Below, piece after piece: positions 1 through 13,701 of a stretch of 64,000 nucleotides of DNA. The notes below the pieces were generated by a model. That model did no database searches, was not told the origin of the DNA, and saw only the letters and a program-made list of their open reading frames with translations. Numbering within the stretch: position 1 is the stretch's first letter; each line of letters starts with the position of its first letter. Position numbers and translations under genes: made by a program. This DNA is from Urechis unicinctus (Eukaryota > Annelida > Polychaeta > Xenopneusta > Urechidae), in contig CM067346.1 in NCBI GenBank assembly GCA_034190875.2, positions 43,272,315 through 43,336,314 of the forward strand, given 5' to 3'.

Positions 1-577
1 TATCACAATGTTGGGTGTGTAATGCTGGTGTTTGGTGGAGACGTTGCAGCGCAACTACTGATGTTTTGTCTCCCCTGTTGGTAGTCGTGTCAGTTGACTG
101 GGTGTTGTTGTTGGAGGAAACTGTTGTTGCTGAGGTTAAGGATGACGACGATGTCATTTGAAGAGGACATTCGAGTAATCTTAAACACACACACAGGGCC
201 AGTTATTTAGATACAGTTGCCAATGTCGTTGATGTGTTACCCCTTAGAGTTGAATAAATAAGGTTTTAGACTTGTTAAATACTTCTTTAAATAACCTTTG
301 ATACCATCCGATTAAATATCTCTAGGTCATATCCTGGATATATGATATAAAGGACCATTTGCTCAAATGTATTGCCATAGTGATTAGGAATTGTTCTGAA
401 GCATGGCCCCAGAAAGATACATCAAGTATTAACGATGTTATTTTGCCTATTAATGGCGAAGTTAATACAACGTAAGAAACCTGCTGGTAAGCAGCTTATT
501 AGTTTATCATGATGATTATAAGAATAATGATAAATATGATGATAATGATGATGATAAATCCGTTTATCATCATACAC

Positions 578-1480
578 CTTGTAAATTACCGAATACGCCC
601 GGATACTCCTGCCAGGTCTGATTGAAGCTGACGTCCAGCCGGGATCGTTTCATGATGACGGTCCATCCATCGTCTCCATCGATATCATAACGCGAATCTA
701 TTGGACTACGATGCAGTAAGAGCTCGTACCGTTAGGACCATCTTTAAAACAGATACATTGTAAGTCTGTTTATCCTGGTTTGCTAAAAACTGAACCAAAA
801 GCTTAGTCGAAGCATTTAGAAGCAAGATATTCTGTTCCCAACGTAGGTATATATCGGACAAAATACCTTGCATTCTATTTAAAACATGCTGCGTCTGCTT
901 CATAGGTGTAAGGCTGTATGTCCCACTGGGTACAACCTTAAACGCTACAATATCCTTACAGACTATGACATTCCAAAACACATAGAGCACGACCTCAATA
1001 AATTATTGTTTTGTAAGGAGATATGAGTAATTTGGTTACTCACATAGCGCAGCAGTTGGTTATGGGATTCCTCTATACTCACGCTATCTTAGACCCCGCT
1101 ATTACCCCACAAGAATCATTGAAGTCACCCCATCCTCTTTCAGGAAACGAACCAAACCCATACCCAATATGACCAACTATAATCCCTACTATGACCCAAT
1201 CTTCAAACGGTAAAGTGCAGTAGCAGATTCTTGGTGAAAATTTGCCTATGTCGACCAATTTGGCACTGGCTAGAGGATCAGCCATTTGGAGGAGAATGTT
1301 GAATTCACGTTTTGGCCTTATTCACATTGATGTGCTTAGATAACAGACGAACAAACAAATTCACAAATACGAAAAAGATCACCAAGGTGGTACACATACA
1401 AACTAGCAAACTTGTACTTTATCTCTGTAGTGTGTTGTTAATGTTATTGGTCAGTTACTAAACCTCGTTGGTGACGCATT
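578..1480 (-). pseudogene. Broken FReD paralogue F1 (exons 3, 2 and an exon 1 relic)
   Basis: Three pieces of a four-exon FReD gene are visible on the minus strand. Exon 2 is 867-962 (96 nt, AG and GT borders kept). Exon 3 is 578-741, only 164 nt where the intact genes have 177; the 13 missing bases fall after the SSYCIV stretch and shift the frame, although the later GWTVIMKRSRLDVSFN motif is still readable. A relic of the 3' end of exon 1 lies at 1423-1480 (residues like NASPTRF) with an in-frame stop, and its donor reads AT instead of GT. Exon 4 is not in the window and would lie before base 1. The first Cys of the domain is kept, but the usual Asp before it is Val. It cannot encode a normal protein. 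Confidence 0.75.
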
Positions 1481-2401
1481 TGTCTAAGATTGATACTCCA
1501 GCCAACTGAAATGATTGCAACATCATGGACAATGATTTGCTTTTTAGATATTAGTTCATGCGTGCACCAGGTTAGGATTTAGGCTAGTATTGTAGCACGT
1601 CATGGTTTTTCAGGACGGTCATTGATTTCAGGCGAAGGACCTGCATTATCGCGTACGATTTGTTTGTTATTGTCAAGTTTCTAACTGTCTAGACATTAGT
1701 TTTTTCCACAAAAATCGGAAATTGTCTTCCGCCAAATTTTGACAAATACGAAACTGAAATGCGAAACTCAATGAAATCGAAAGACCAAGATTTTGCATCA
1801 AACGAGAATGTAGCGGGCTGTATTTTAGAAGCGCCTAGCCTGCTACCGGCTTGACCTTTGCCAAAACTTATAGGACTACTTTAGTTCCAGGTTACTGGGT
1901 GCAGCAGTATATCATTTTCTAAACTTACATAAATCCTAGTTGTTACAAAACACAGGATAGTTAAACCAGATTGTTTTCCTTTCTTTTTATCCCCACCCCC
2001 ATGCATAATACATTTATTATCACTTAAAACGACCCTTTTATTATAGTCATCGTTATTATTACTTTCATTGTGTGCTCCAATAGAAGTAAGCAGTAACCGC
2101 GCTGATCGAATCGATCTCGGTTATTTCATTTTTCATTGTTATGAAGCAATTGCTGCAAACGTTTAGTTTGTATCCTTTAAATCAATCGCATGCCACCTTT
2201 GTCAAAACTTATTGGACTACTTTTGTGCTGGCGGAATACAGTCCCTACTGTCTGCTAAGGGGTTGTCAGTCTAATTACTGGGTGTAGCAGTATATTATTT
2301 ACTCAACTTTAATCAATGCTAAATGTAACAAACACAGGATAGTAAAAGAGATATTTTCTTGATATACGTTTATTAGATTAATATTACAATCAGTGTGATG
2401 A

Positions 2402-2459
2402 GTTGAGTTAGCTGAGTATGACATAAACCAGTTCGTTAGTGAACTTATGTCAACTCAAC
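2402..2459. repeat. Conserved imperfect hairpin downstream of FReD gene 1
   Basis: The outer arms GTTGAGTT and AACTCAAC, an inner pair TGACATAA/TTATGTCA and an innermost pair AGTTC/GAACT form an interrupted stem. It lies about 480 bp past the stop codon of the minus-strand gene. The same structure recurs at 16165-16222, 26875-26932 and, inverted, at 40300-40357. Confidence 0.65.
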
Positions 2460-2934
2460 ATGCACAATGACTAATATATATATCACTATTTAATGACAAA
2501 ATGACGAGGACACAATATATCATTACAAAACAGTACCCAAAGGCTTGGATCATAAGATATGTTCACTACTAAATTCACACAGAAATTTGTTGTTTGAATA
2601 AGGAGTAAATTTTTACCTCTGATTATTATATCTTATCGTACTATTAAGAAAAGTAACGTAAAAATCCACGCCCAGCCAGCTTAGCTTTGGTGTGTGCAAA
2701 TTCTTATCATAAATTGAAATCAATATTTAAAAGCCCGAAATGTCTCGCTGTTTCGCGGTACACATGTAACATAGATATGTTACGCTAAGTATGCTTCAAC
2801 GTTCATAATTACAGGTACATAATCGTCTCAAATAGATACCTATTATGTTCCATCATTGTGAACAGCGAAGCTATCCAACCACAAGAACATAAAATTATAT
2901 TTAAAAAACATTTGAGCAGATAATCTGCAATGCT

Positions 2935-3421
2935 TTAGAGACGCCTGATCTTCATCTTGACAGACTTGATATTAGATGTGATCGTCCCCCAAAAGGGATT
3001 CAGCGCATGCAGATTATTGGAACCACAAAGACGACCCGAATAATCTTTAAACCACCAGCAGCCGTAACCTGCGTGACCAGTATCACTGCATAAGCTGATG
3101 TGCGAGGAGTAATATGTTCGACGAGATGGTGATGTCCAGCATCGGAAAGTCGATTGATTTGATATCATGAATGGATCCGTTAGTCTACCATAGTAATCCC
3201 CCAAGATCAACTTGTACAGGGTCGAGTCATCCTGCAATTGGAACTTCTGGTACGGATAGATGAGAGGGACCCCTTTGTCGTCAATGATCTCAATCCAGAG
3301 TGAATACGACAGGGTCGGCTGCGCTGTTATTCGGTGGATGTTTTCCAGACCTAACCAGAAGTCACCTACAAGCATCCACAAAGATGAAGCGATTACTGCT
3401 GGGAAAATGCTGGTGGAGATA

Positions 3422-3452
<31 letters not shown>

Positions 3453-4981
3453 CAATGACGGTGGTGCTGGTGATAAAGATGATGGCCTTATAGGTGACAA
3501 TAATTTTTAAGAATGAGGATGAAGATTGGGTAAATGATTATAGAGAAGAACGTCATGAAAAATGATCATAGTGAAAATGGTGATGATGATGTATAGTGCT
3601 GATCGTTATATTTGCCAATAACTTTTAAGGGGAAATGTCTCATTTGCTAATATTACTCATCTTCTAATGGACATCCCTTTGATCGATTGCACTAAATCCA
3701 TATATAACTATATACCTTGTACGTTTCCGAACCCTGCCCTATACTCCTGCCAGGTGCGATTGAAGCTGACATCCATCCGGGATCTTTTCATGATGACGGT
3801 CCATCCTTCGTCACCATCGATTTCACAACGAGTTTGCATTGGTGTATGTGCAGTTGCTACGATGTAGTAAAACTTCGTACCACCGGGTTCACCTGTCAAA
3901 GAGGGCTCAGTAAATAATAAATGGTTCGCTCAAACAAATGCAAAGTTTGAATTTCAAATGCATTAAATTCACCACCCCCTGTAGAAATATGAAATGCCAA
4001 AATACCTTGGCTTCCTGTTAAAACATTCTGCGTCTCCTTGACGGGTGTAAGGCTGTATGTCCCACTGGGTCCAACTTTAATCGTAGCTACATCCTGACAG
4101 TCTATGACATACAAAAACACATATTCGACTACCTAAATAAACGAGTGTTCACATCAGGAGATGAGAGTCGTGGAGAAAGTGATGCCGTGCTTATGCACGC
4201 TCTTCGTTATAGTACTGTTACTCACTGCCTGTAGTTGCATTGGTACAGAGGAAATTAACCACAACTCGTATGTTGAGTGCGGTCTGACTAGATGAATCTC
4301 TCCGTGACTGACCCATGAATGATACAAAATAAATGTATCCATGTACTATAACTCGCTTGTCGTAGCGAATATTCTCAATAACCCGGGCTCTTGTAAATGA
4401 GGCTTTTGCTTAATTAATTCGGTGAAGGATACAAAATCATGCATTTGTAAATTATCCACCTTTTGCTTAATTAATTCGGTGAAGGATATCATGCATTTGT
4501 AAATTATCCATCTTTCATGATGCGTCAGGTAAACCCTTTTGCATTTTACTTATTTAGTCATCAACTGCATTGACAGTACCTTCAATCTGATCGAAATCAG
4601 AAGAAGCATTATATAACTTGAGCATAGTTAAACGGGACACCACCATTTGTGGTCTGCATTCTAACAATAAGCATTACTAAGGTGTCTAGTACAAAGCAGA
4701 AAACAAAATGAAACTTATATTTAACCTCTGTAGCTTGTAGTTAACGTTGCTGGTGCGTTATTGACGCACAGCGATGACGCATTGACTCTCAGTTCGTTCA
4801 CTTCGTTTTTCAGCGCCGCGACTTGTTCCTCCAAAGTGACCACTCTATGCTTCGAGAATGCGATGCAAGAAGATTTTAGATCAACTGGCGGTACGAGATA
4901 GTTTACAGCACACGTTGATGGGCTCGTCAAAGCCTGACTCAGGCATAAAAATAAGAGGATGAGGACGAATGCAGTCTTCAT
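2935..4981 (-). CDS. Secreted fibrinogen-related domain (FReD) protein, gene 1
   Basis: Four coding exons read right to left: 4726-4981, 4006-4101, 3716-3892 and 2935-3365, all joined in phase 1 at GT-AG borders, giving about 319 residues. Exon 1 starts at the ATG ending at 4981 and encodes a hydrophobic signal peptide (residues 1 to about 19), two Cys, a short coiled coil (VTLEEQVAALKNEV) and an N-glycosylation site (NAS). Exons 2-4 form the FReD: DCQDVATIKVGPSGTY, then GWTVIMKRSRMDVSFN with the EY...GFGN segment, then GDFWLGLENIHRIT and a C-terminal GYGCWWFKDYSGRLC. FReDs of the ficolin, tenascin and FREP type bind sugars or acetyl groups outside the cell, often in innate immunity; that role is inferred here. 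The acidic DxDxD-type calcium loop expected before the WW motif is not visible. Intron 3 holds a short GAT repeat. Expression is untested. Confidence 0.85.
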
Positions 4982-5516
4982 TGTTTCGTCTCCTGTTGAA
5001 CTGTAGACACGTGTGTTGTTGCTTGGTTGATGGCGAAAAAATGCCGATAGCAGGCTGGGCGCTTCTTAAATACGGGCAGCTAGAGTTTCGTTTTAATGCA
5101 AACTCTTGGACTTTCGTCTTCATTGAGTTTCACATTTCAGTTTCGTATTTGTCAAAATTGGCTGCGCTCTGGTGACAATTTCCGTTTTTTGTACACTCCA
5201 ACATATGATCACACATTGAAGGTATTTGGTCACACAATGGGAAGCGATATTTTTACGATGGTGTGTTTCGCATATATACTCCTATTTTCAACTGCGGGTT
5301 TAACAATGTTTGAACAAAACAGTATATAAATATTTTTTTTTTTACCGTCATGTTGATAAGTGGTGAGACATCTGAGAACAATAACAAATTGGTTTGCTTG
5401 CTGTGTATTTATTCCACAGTCGTATCCTCGGAGAGGTCTGTGTTGGGTTATGGGTTCCATCATTTCAATAACTGGGATCAGGGCTACACATGTTTGGAAT
5501 ATGGCGCCTTTGTCAG

Positions 5517-5522
5517 TTTATA
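5517..5522 (-). promoter_or_regulatory. Candidate TATA box, FReD gene 1
   Basis: TATAAA on the minus strand within a block (about 5497-5575) conserved upstream of all three apparently intact FReD genes. It lies about 540 bp before the start codon, so a 5' UTR with or without an intron would be needed. Conservation supports it; no transcript start is known. Confidence 0.35.
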
Positions 5523-5715
5523 AAGTGCCCTCACCGGAGACATTGTGTGCCATTAAGACAATGTGATATCCTGGGAATCCTTAGGTGAGTGTGTGCTAAG
5601 CACTCTCCGTGGCGAGTTTTCTGAAAAATATTTGTTGACATATCCTCTGTTCAGAAGAAAGTGTGCGAAGTGCACTCGAGGACCCGTGTCCCTGTTGAAT
5701 AACTGTATGACACGC

Positions 5716-5921
<206 letters not shown>

Positions 5922-6171
5922 TGTGTATAATTTACCCACCTTTTAGCTTGTATGCATCACCTGGTGTTCAGAAATGTGTTCCTTTTGTGTTAGTGCTTTA
6001 ATTATCGCTCACTCACCGTATTCAGAGTCAGTCCGTTGTTATTGTCTGTCAAATTATATATCGCACACACTGATATTAATAGGATAGAAGACTATCTGGC
6101 TTCCTTACAAGAGATCAAGAATCAAATATCTGTCAACGCATCGAAGCATGAGACGCTCGTGACGGCATGCC

Positions 6172-6760
6172 TTGATTACCTCAGTCGCTCTAACACAGCT
6201 CACAGTTGAGGACAAGGACGATTTTGTGACCCTTGCCAAAGATCAGAGATCACACATTGACCTCGCGTTTGTTCAGCTGCAAGAACTCACATCCGGGTTA
6301 CTAGAGCAGGATGTATCTTCTATAGCTTCCAGTGTGTCTTCCACAGAGATAAAGAAGAGACAGGGTGCCCTAGAAGCGGGATTAGGTCATCACTCATGAA
6401 AAGGAAGTGGCAGTTGCAGAAGCAGAAATTGAAGCCTTAGAGATGATAGGGTCAGCATGAAAGAACAGGATGTCTAGCTTTAATGACAGGCCAGAATCCT
6501 ACATCGCCTGGAAAGAGACATTCCGCAACACGATAGATGAGTTAGGCCTGTCTTCCACCGAGGAGCTCGACCTCATGATCAAATGGCTGGGCTCAAATAG
6601 CAAAAGGCAAGCCAATAGCATCAAAATTTCAAACCCGAGAAACCCAAAGATAGCCGTTCAGCGAATTTGGGAGCGCCTTGATGAACGCCATGGCGCGCCT
6701 GAGATGGTGGAATCATCCCTGAAACAAAAAACTTATAGCCTTTCCTATGCTGACGAATAA
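6172..6760 (+). pseudogene. BEL/Pao gag remnant
   Basis: Two ORF pieces in different frames (6172-6399 and 6470-6760). The second has the gag-like motif RPESYIAWKETF and the LDERHGAPEMVE segment typical of the DUF1759 region of Pao-type gag. The frame breaks at about 6400 and again after 6760. A zinc knuckle of the form C-C-GH-C (FKCCELGHMAKDC) follows in another frame at about 7235-7275. Confidence 0.7.
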
Positions 6761-7391
6761 GGACACAAGCAAACACTACGAGTTAGCAGACATCTTGTCA
6801 GAGATCGAAGCTGCCAGGTAGGATCCACAATATGGCCTTCTATTGTCCTATTTCGACACATCGGCTGGAGTGAAACCCATTGTGAACAAACTTCGGACAG
6901 GACTTCAAGAGAAGTGAAGTACAACCAGAGACTTGGTGTACATTTCCCATCCTTTTCGGAATTCAGTTCATCACAAATGTTAGCAGAATAAGAAATAACC
7001 CATGCTTCGCATACAACTTGTCTACACCATCCTCTGCTTCGAAGAAGGAGAAGATAATTTCATCCCGGGAACACATCTTTTCCCGCGAGACTGATGTGTT
7101 CGACAAACAGTCTACCTCGTCCAAAAACACAGGTAAGCCCTGGTGCCCAATACACAACACCAGATACGCCTGCACTGACTGCAAAGCCTTCAGACCAAAA
7201 CCTATCATGGAAAGAAGAAGATTCTGAAGAAGAACGGTGGCTGCTTTAAGTGTTGTGAACTCGGACATATGGCTAAAGACTGTATGGTTACTGTCCACTG
7301 CGACTGTGGCAGCAACTATCACCCAACAGCCGTGCATGTTCATGGCGAGGAGAGCTGAAGCAAGCCTGCTCCTGACTCCGTTGACGGGCCT

Positions 7392-7877
7392 GTGACTTCA
7401 AAGTGCACCCAAATCTGTGGAAGTGGTGTTCTTTGCAAGTCCTGCGCCAAGATGTTACTGGTTACAGTCTTCCTTGAGGAGAACCCATTAAAAGCTGTGA
7501 AGGCCTATGCCATAATTGACGATCAAAGCAACCGAAAACTCGCCAAGTCTGAACTGTTCGATTTGCTCAACATCCACGGGGATGAGTACACACACTCATC
7601 ATGCAACGGGTGCATCAGGACATCTGGTAGAAAGACTTACAGCTCGATCGTAGAATCAGTGGACGGAAACACCCAACACAAGCTTTCGGTCCTCATCGAG
7701 TGTGACCAGATACCTAATACTAGGGAAGAGATACCTGTCCCTGAGGTAGCACGTCACTACCCTCACCAGCTCGACATTGAAGCTCATATCTCCCACGTGG
7801 ACCGCGAAGCTGAGATATTGCTGCTGAAGCTGACCATATGCCGTACACCATATGTCCAGCGGCTCAGCCTTGGATGA
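7392..7877 (+). pseudogene. BEL/Pao aspartic protease region (DUF1758-like)
   Basis: An open stretch of 161 codons. The motif AYAIIDDQSNRK stands where the family has the protease D-S/T-G-like AxxDxGS motif, followed by the conserved HSSCNG and IPVPEVARHYPH segments. It ends at a TGA at 7875, after which the polyprotein continues in another frame. It lies between the zinc knuckle and the RT, as expected for a gag-pol polyprotein. Confidence 0.65.
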
Positions 7878-7889
7878 GTCACCATTGGA

Positions 7890-8921
7890 GTGTCCTGCCT
7901 TGGTGGAGCTCACCAGCCTGATAGTGTCGTAGTCAACAAGACCTCCGTTCTTTCAAACAACCGACCTTCACTGTTCACACCATGCCCCAACATGTGTGAA
8001 ACTAGAGAGCACTTCAATGCACCATCGCTCTTTCACACTGCAACAGAGTTCCGTACGCCGAAAGATTTCTTTATCAGAACCATGGACCATGACTTCAGCA
8101 AGGACCAAGAAGGCCGTTGGGTAGCTCCTGCCAAACAACAGACCTCAAGCTGTGAAGCGTGCTAAAACGCTCACTTCCAGCCTGAGAAAAGACCCTCGCA
8201 ATAGGCAGCATTTCATCTCATTCATGAAAGAAATCTTCAATGCCGGTCATTCGGAGGTAGCCCCTCCTCTCCAGGATAATGAATAGTGCTGGTACCTACC
8301 AATCTTTGGGGTATATCACCCCAAGAAACCTGATCCGGGAAGCTGTGGCCGTCATGGGGGACATCCAACAAATCTTTTACTGTTTTAAGGTCCATAAACC
8401 TCACAGGAACTTTCTCAGATTTCTGTGGTACAATGACCCGGAAAAAGAACCAATACAGTATTGTATGTGTACACGTGTTTGGAAATAGCTGCTCCCCGGC
8501 CGTTGCCACCTATGGCTTGAGGAAGACGGCTCAGGTCAAAAAGGAGATATTCGCAACAGAAATGAAACGGTTCGTCCAACAGAACTTTTATGTAGATGAC
8601 GGCCTCACCTCCCTCCCCACTAGTCAGCAGGCCATCGAGTTGATCAAGACAACCCAAGAAGCCTTGCTCAAAGGAGGCAATCTTCAGCTCTACAAGATTA
8701 CTTCAAACAGTATAGAAGTGATGAGCTCATTTCCCACAGAGGATCTTGCCAAAGATCTTCGTGGTCTGGACTTCACCAAGAACCGCGCACCGTGCATAGA
8801 TCCCCCGGAGTTAGCTGGGATATTAAGACATACACATTCACCTTCTGTGTCAGTGGCAGAATACACACAGGGGTGTTCTCTCTACAGCTGTATGACCCGA
8901 TGGGTTTCCCAGCCCCAGTAA
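7890..8921 (+). pseudogene. BEL/Pao reverse transcriptase remnant
   Basis: The linker and N-terminal RT read in three frames: MDHDFSKDQEGRW at about 8080, GTYQSLGYITP-like at about 8285, VMGDIQQIFYCFKVHK at about 8353, then FGNSCSPAVATYGLRK at about 8478 and the catalytic NFYVDDGL at about 8590. The stretch between the GVYHP-like and VMGDIQQ segments is shorter than in intact relatives, so part of the fingers region is deleted. Several stops interrupt the frame. Confidence 0.75.
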
Positions 8922-9089
8922 CCTTCAAGGAAAGTTGCTCCTGAGAGATCTAGTGTCAATGACGACAGACTGGGACACACCAATGCCTGAGGAGATGCTC
9001 ATGAAGTGGGAGCATTGAAAAGACTCTCTGGGGTCACTCAAAGACCTGCAGATTCCCAGTGCATACAGTTTGCTATTTGCTATCTGTAG

Positions 9090-10485
9090 GGAGCTCCATG
9101 TCTTCACCGATGCCTCTAAAAAAGCCATCGCAGCTGTAGCTTATCAAAAACTATCAGAACGGTTGATATACAAATCAGCCGTATCATAGGAAAGGCGAAA
9201 GTCGCACCCAATCATGCCCTCACCATACCCCGTCTGGAACTGTATGCTGCTTGTTGTCTTCAGAAATGGGAAATTCCATTCAGGCCAACCTGAACCTCAC
9301 CTTCGATGCAACAGTGTACTACTCGGACAGCAAGGTAGTACTGGACTACATCAAGAACCGCACAAGACGATTCTTCATTAAAGTAGTGAACAGTGTGCAA
9401 CAGATTCTGCCACTTACGAGACCTGAACAATGGGTGTACGTCCCTACCCACCTGAACCCTGCTGACTCAGGTACGAGGGCTGCAAGGGCCACTATTGCTT
9501 CACTCCAGAGAGAATCCCCCTGAGATGACACTGGACACAAATGACTACGTGATTAAGGAAGACGATGGAGAAGTCCGTCTTGAAGTGACGACAAATGTAA
9601 CCACCAACTCACTTGAGTCATGAGGTTCACAAGCAATCGCCAGGCTGACTCAAGTTGCTTCAACCTTCACTGGACCCAAACGAGGCATCCGATGCCATGG
9701 TAATCTGGTTGCAGACGACCAAGAAGTTGATCATTCGAGAAGTACAGCGCGACTCCTTTGAAGACGAGATCATTGCTCTCCGAGATGGCTCAAAACCTCT
9801 CAAGAACAGCACCATAGTCAAACTGGACCCCTACATAGATCCTGAAGTGCTGCTTCGGGTTGGTGGTCGCTTGAGATTTTCAAAAAGATGAGAAACAATT
9901 TCTAATAATTGACAGATCTCAACAGGTAGCCACCCTGCTAGTCAGGCATTACCATGAAGAGGTGATGCACCAAGGACAACACTTCCCCGAAGGAGCTGTC
10001 AGATCAGCTGGGTTCTGGATCATTGGTGGCAAACGCTTGGTGTCATCAATCATCTACACATGTGTGACATGTCGCAAGCTTTGAGGCAAGCATGAAATCC
10101 AGAAAATGGCTGACCTCCCTGCTGACTGTCTGGAGACAGGACCTCCATTTACTAACGTGGGAGTTGACACTTTTGGTCCCTGGAACACCACTGCTCGACG
10201 CATGTTAGGTGGCTAGGCCAACAGCAAACGTTGGACCGTCCTTTTTACTTGCCTCACGACACGAGCCATTCACATCGAGGTCGTGGAGGAGCTCAGTAGT
10301 TCCTCTTTTATAAATACTCTTTGTCGACTCTACGCCATGCGCAGCCCAGACAAAATCTTCCGTTCCGACTGTGGCACCAATTTCACAGGATGTGTCAACC
10401 TCCTGAAAGAACATCTACTACTCAATGGAATAGAATGGATCTTCAACTCACCTCATGCGTCGCACATGGAAGGAGTGTGGGAGTT
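9090..10485 (+). pseudogene. BEL/Pao RNase H and integrase remnant
   Basis: RNase H is seen as HVFTDASKKA (about 9100), IPRLELYAAC (about 9228) and YYSDSKVVLDYI (9320). The integrase zinc-binding part (HYHEEVMHQGQH) starts at about 9948, with core segments GVDTFGPW (about 10160), [11 protein letters not shown] (about 10258) and [10 protein letters not shown] (about 10363). Coding ends at about 10485, right after the SHMEGVWE motif that precedes the third catalytic acidic residue region. Frameshifts and stops are scattered throughout. Confidence 0.75.
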
Positions 10486-10613
10486 TTTTAAGGTGTTGTG
10501 CAGTTTTTTATCGTTTGGTACGAGAGATGGAGAAATAAACAAGCCGTTTTCCATCTCCGAGTGTATCTCTTGGGTTCACTATCTCCAAATATACGGTGCT
10601 CCAGGTCATGTGG

Positions 10614-11830
<1,217 letters not shown>

Positions 11831-12169
11831 TCATACACGCCTGATTTTCATCTTGACAGACTTGATACCGCTGATCGACCCCCAAAAGTGATCCTGTGCT
11901 TGCAGATTCTTGGAACCACAAGTACGACCCGAGTAGCATTTGAACCACCAGCAGCCCTAGCCTGTGTGACCACTTCAGCGGTTGTAATACGATCGTGAGG
12001 ATTCTAGTGTTTAACATCGGATGGTAGAGGCGTTTGATACCATAAAGGAATCCGACAGTCGACCAGAATAATCCCCATAGGTGAACTTGTACAGGGTCGA
12101 GTCATCATGTAAGTAGAACTTCTTATTGAGATAGTTGAGAGGGATCCCACCGCATGTCGACAATTCCAA

Positions 12170-12295
<126 letters not shown>

Positions 12296-13512
12296 GAATG
12301 ATAGTATGAATGATAGCGGCTGTGTTGTTATTACTCAAACAGATGTCACCTACAAACATCTGCAAAGATGATATAATTAAAAACTAAATAACTGGGATAC
12401 AACGTTACCACCGCGTACTGATGATGATGAAGATTCTGAGATGTTGATGAGATTAAGATTCTGAGAGGATGATGATGATAATGACGATGATGTGGATCAC
12501 TGATATGATGATGGTGATAATGATGATGATGATCATGATCATGATACAAACGATGATTAAGATGCGATGTACAGTCCAATCTGAGCGTGTTATTTCGTAT
12601 AAGCATAACACGAAGGTCTTTGTCAACTTGTTGGTCATTCTGAATTAATATTATCTTAAACACACACGCATGACCAGTTATTTAGACACAGTTGCCAATG
12701 TCGTTGATGTTACCCCTTAGAGTTGAATAAATAAGGTTTTCGACTTGTTAAAAACTTCTTTAAAATAACCTTTGATACCATCCTTTTAAATATATCTAGG
12801 TTAGATCCTGGATCTATGACATATAAAGGAGCATTCACTCAAATGCATTGCCCAAGTGATTTGGAATTGCACTGAAACATGGCCCCAGAAAGACACATCA
12901 AGTATTAACGACGTTATTTTGCCTATTAATGGCGAAGTTAATACAACGTAAGAAACCTGCTGGTAAGCAGCTTATTAGTTTATCATGATGATTATAAGAA
13001 TAATGATAAATATGATGATAATGATGATGATAAATCCGTTTATCATCATACACCTTGTAAATTACCGAATACGCCCGGATACTCCTGCCAGGTCTGATTG
13101 AAGCTGACGTCCAGCCGGGATCGTTTCATGATGACGGTCCATCCATCGCCTCCATCGATATCATAACGCGAATCTATTGGACTACGATGCAGTAAGAGCT
13201 CGTACCGTTAGGACCATCTTTAAAACAGATACATGGTAAGTCTGTTTATCTCAAATTATGATAAATGGTTTGCTAAAAACTGAACCAAAAGCTTAGTTGA
13301 AGCATTTAGAAGCAAGATATTCTGTTCCCAACGTAGGTATATATCGGACAAAATACCTTGCATTCTATTTAAAACATGCTGCGTCTGCTTCATAGGTGTA
13401 AGGCTGTATGTCCCACTGGGTACAACCTTAAACGCTACAATATCCTTACAGGCTATGACATTCCAAAACACATAGAGCACGGCCTCAATAAATTATTGTT
13501 TCGTAAGGAGAT

Positions 13513-13701
13513 ATGAGTAATTTGGTTACTCACATAGCTCAGCAGTTGATTATGGGATTCCTCTATACTCGCCGTCGTAGACCCCGCTATGACCCCACAA
13601 GAATCATTGAAGTGACCCCATCCTCTCTCAGGAAACGAAACAACCTCAATCGCAATATGACCAACTATTATCCCCACTATGACCCAATCTTCAAACGGTA
13701 A
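13513..13701 (+). CDS. Possible small Arg/Tyr-rich ORF
   Basis: A 62-codon ATG ORF on the strand opposite the FReD genes, with a basic, Pro/Tyr-rich stretch (TRRRRPRYDPTRIIEV). A copy at 1034-1212 in U1 starts with the same codons but carries a 2-nt insertion that shifts the frame. I recognise no family. It could be an exon of something else or a chance ORF. Confidence 0.15.
   Translation: MSNLVTHIAQQLIMGFLYTRRRRPRYDPTRIIEVTPSSLRKRNNLNRNMTNYYPHYDPIFKR

Larger units (their letters stand above)
6060..10485 (+). mobile_element. Degenerate BEL/Pao LTR retrotransposon
   Basis: The order gag, zinc knuckle, aspartic-protease region, reverse transcriptase, RNase H and integrase reads left to right with a new frame every few hundred bases. 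BEL/Pao membership follows from the protease-RT linker (TPKDFFIRTMD-like), the RT motif YVDD, the RNase H stretch HVFTDASKKA and the integrase order. I could not find a pair of LTRs, and the integrase stops before its last catalytic residue, where unrelated sequence and an (AT)n tract follow. Many stops and indels make it inactive. It sits between duplicons U1 and U2, so it probably arrived after the duplication or was lost from the other copies. Confidence 0.85.
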
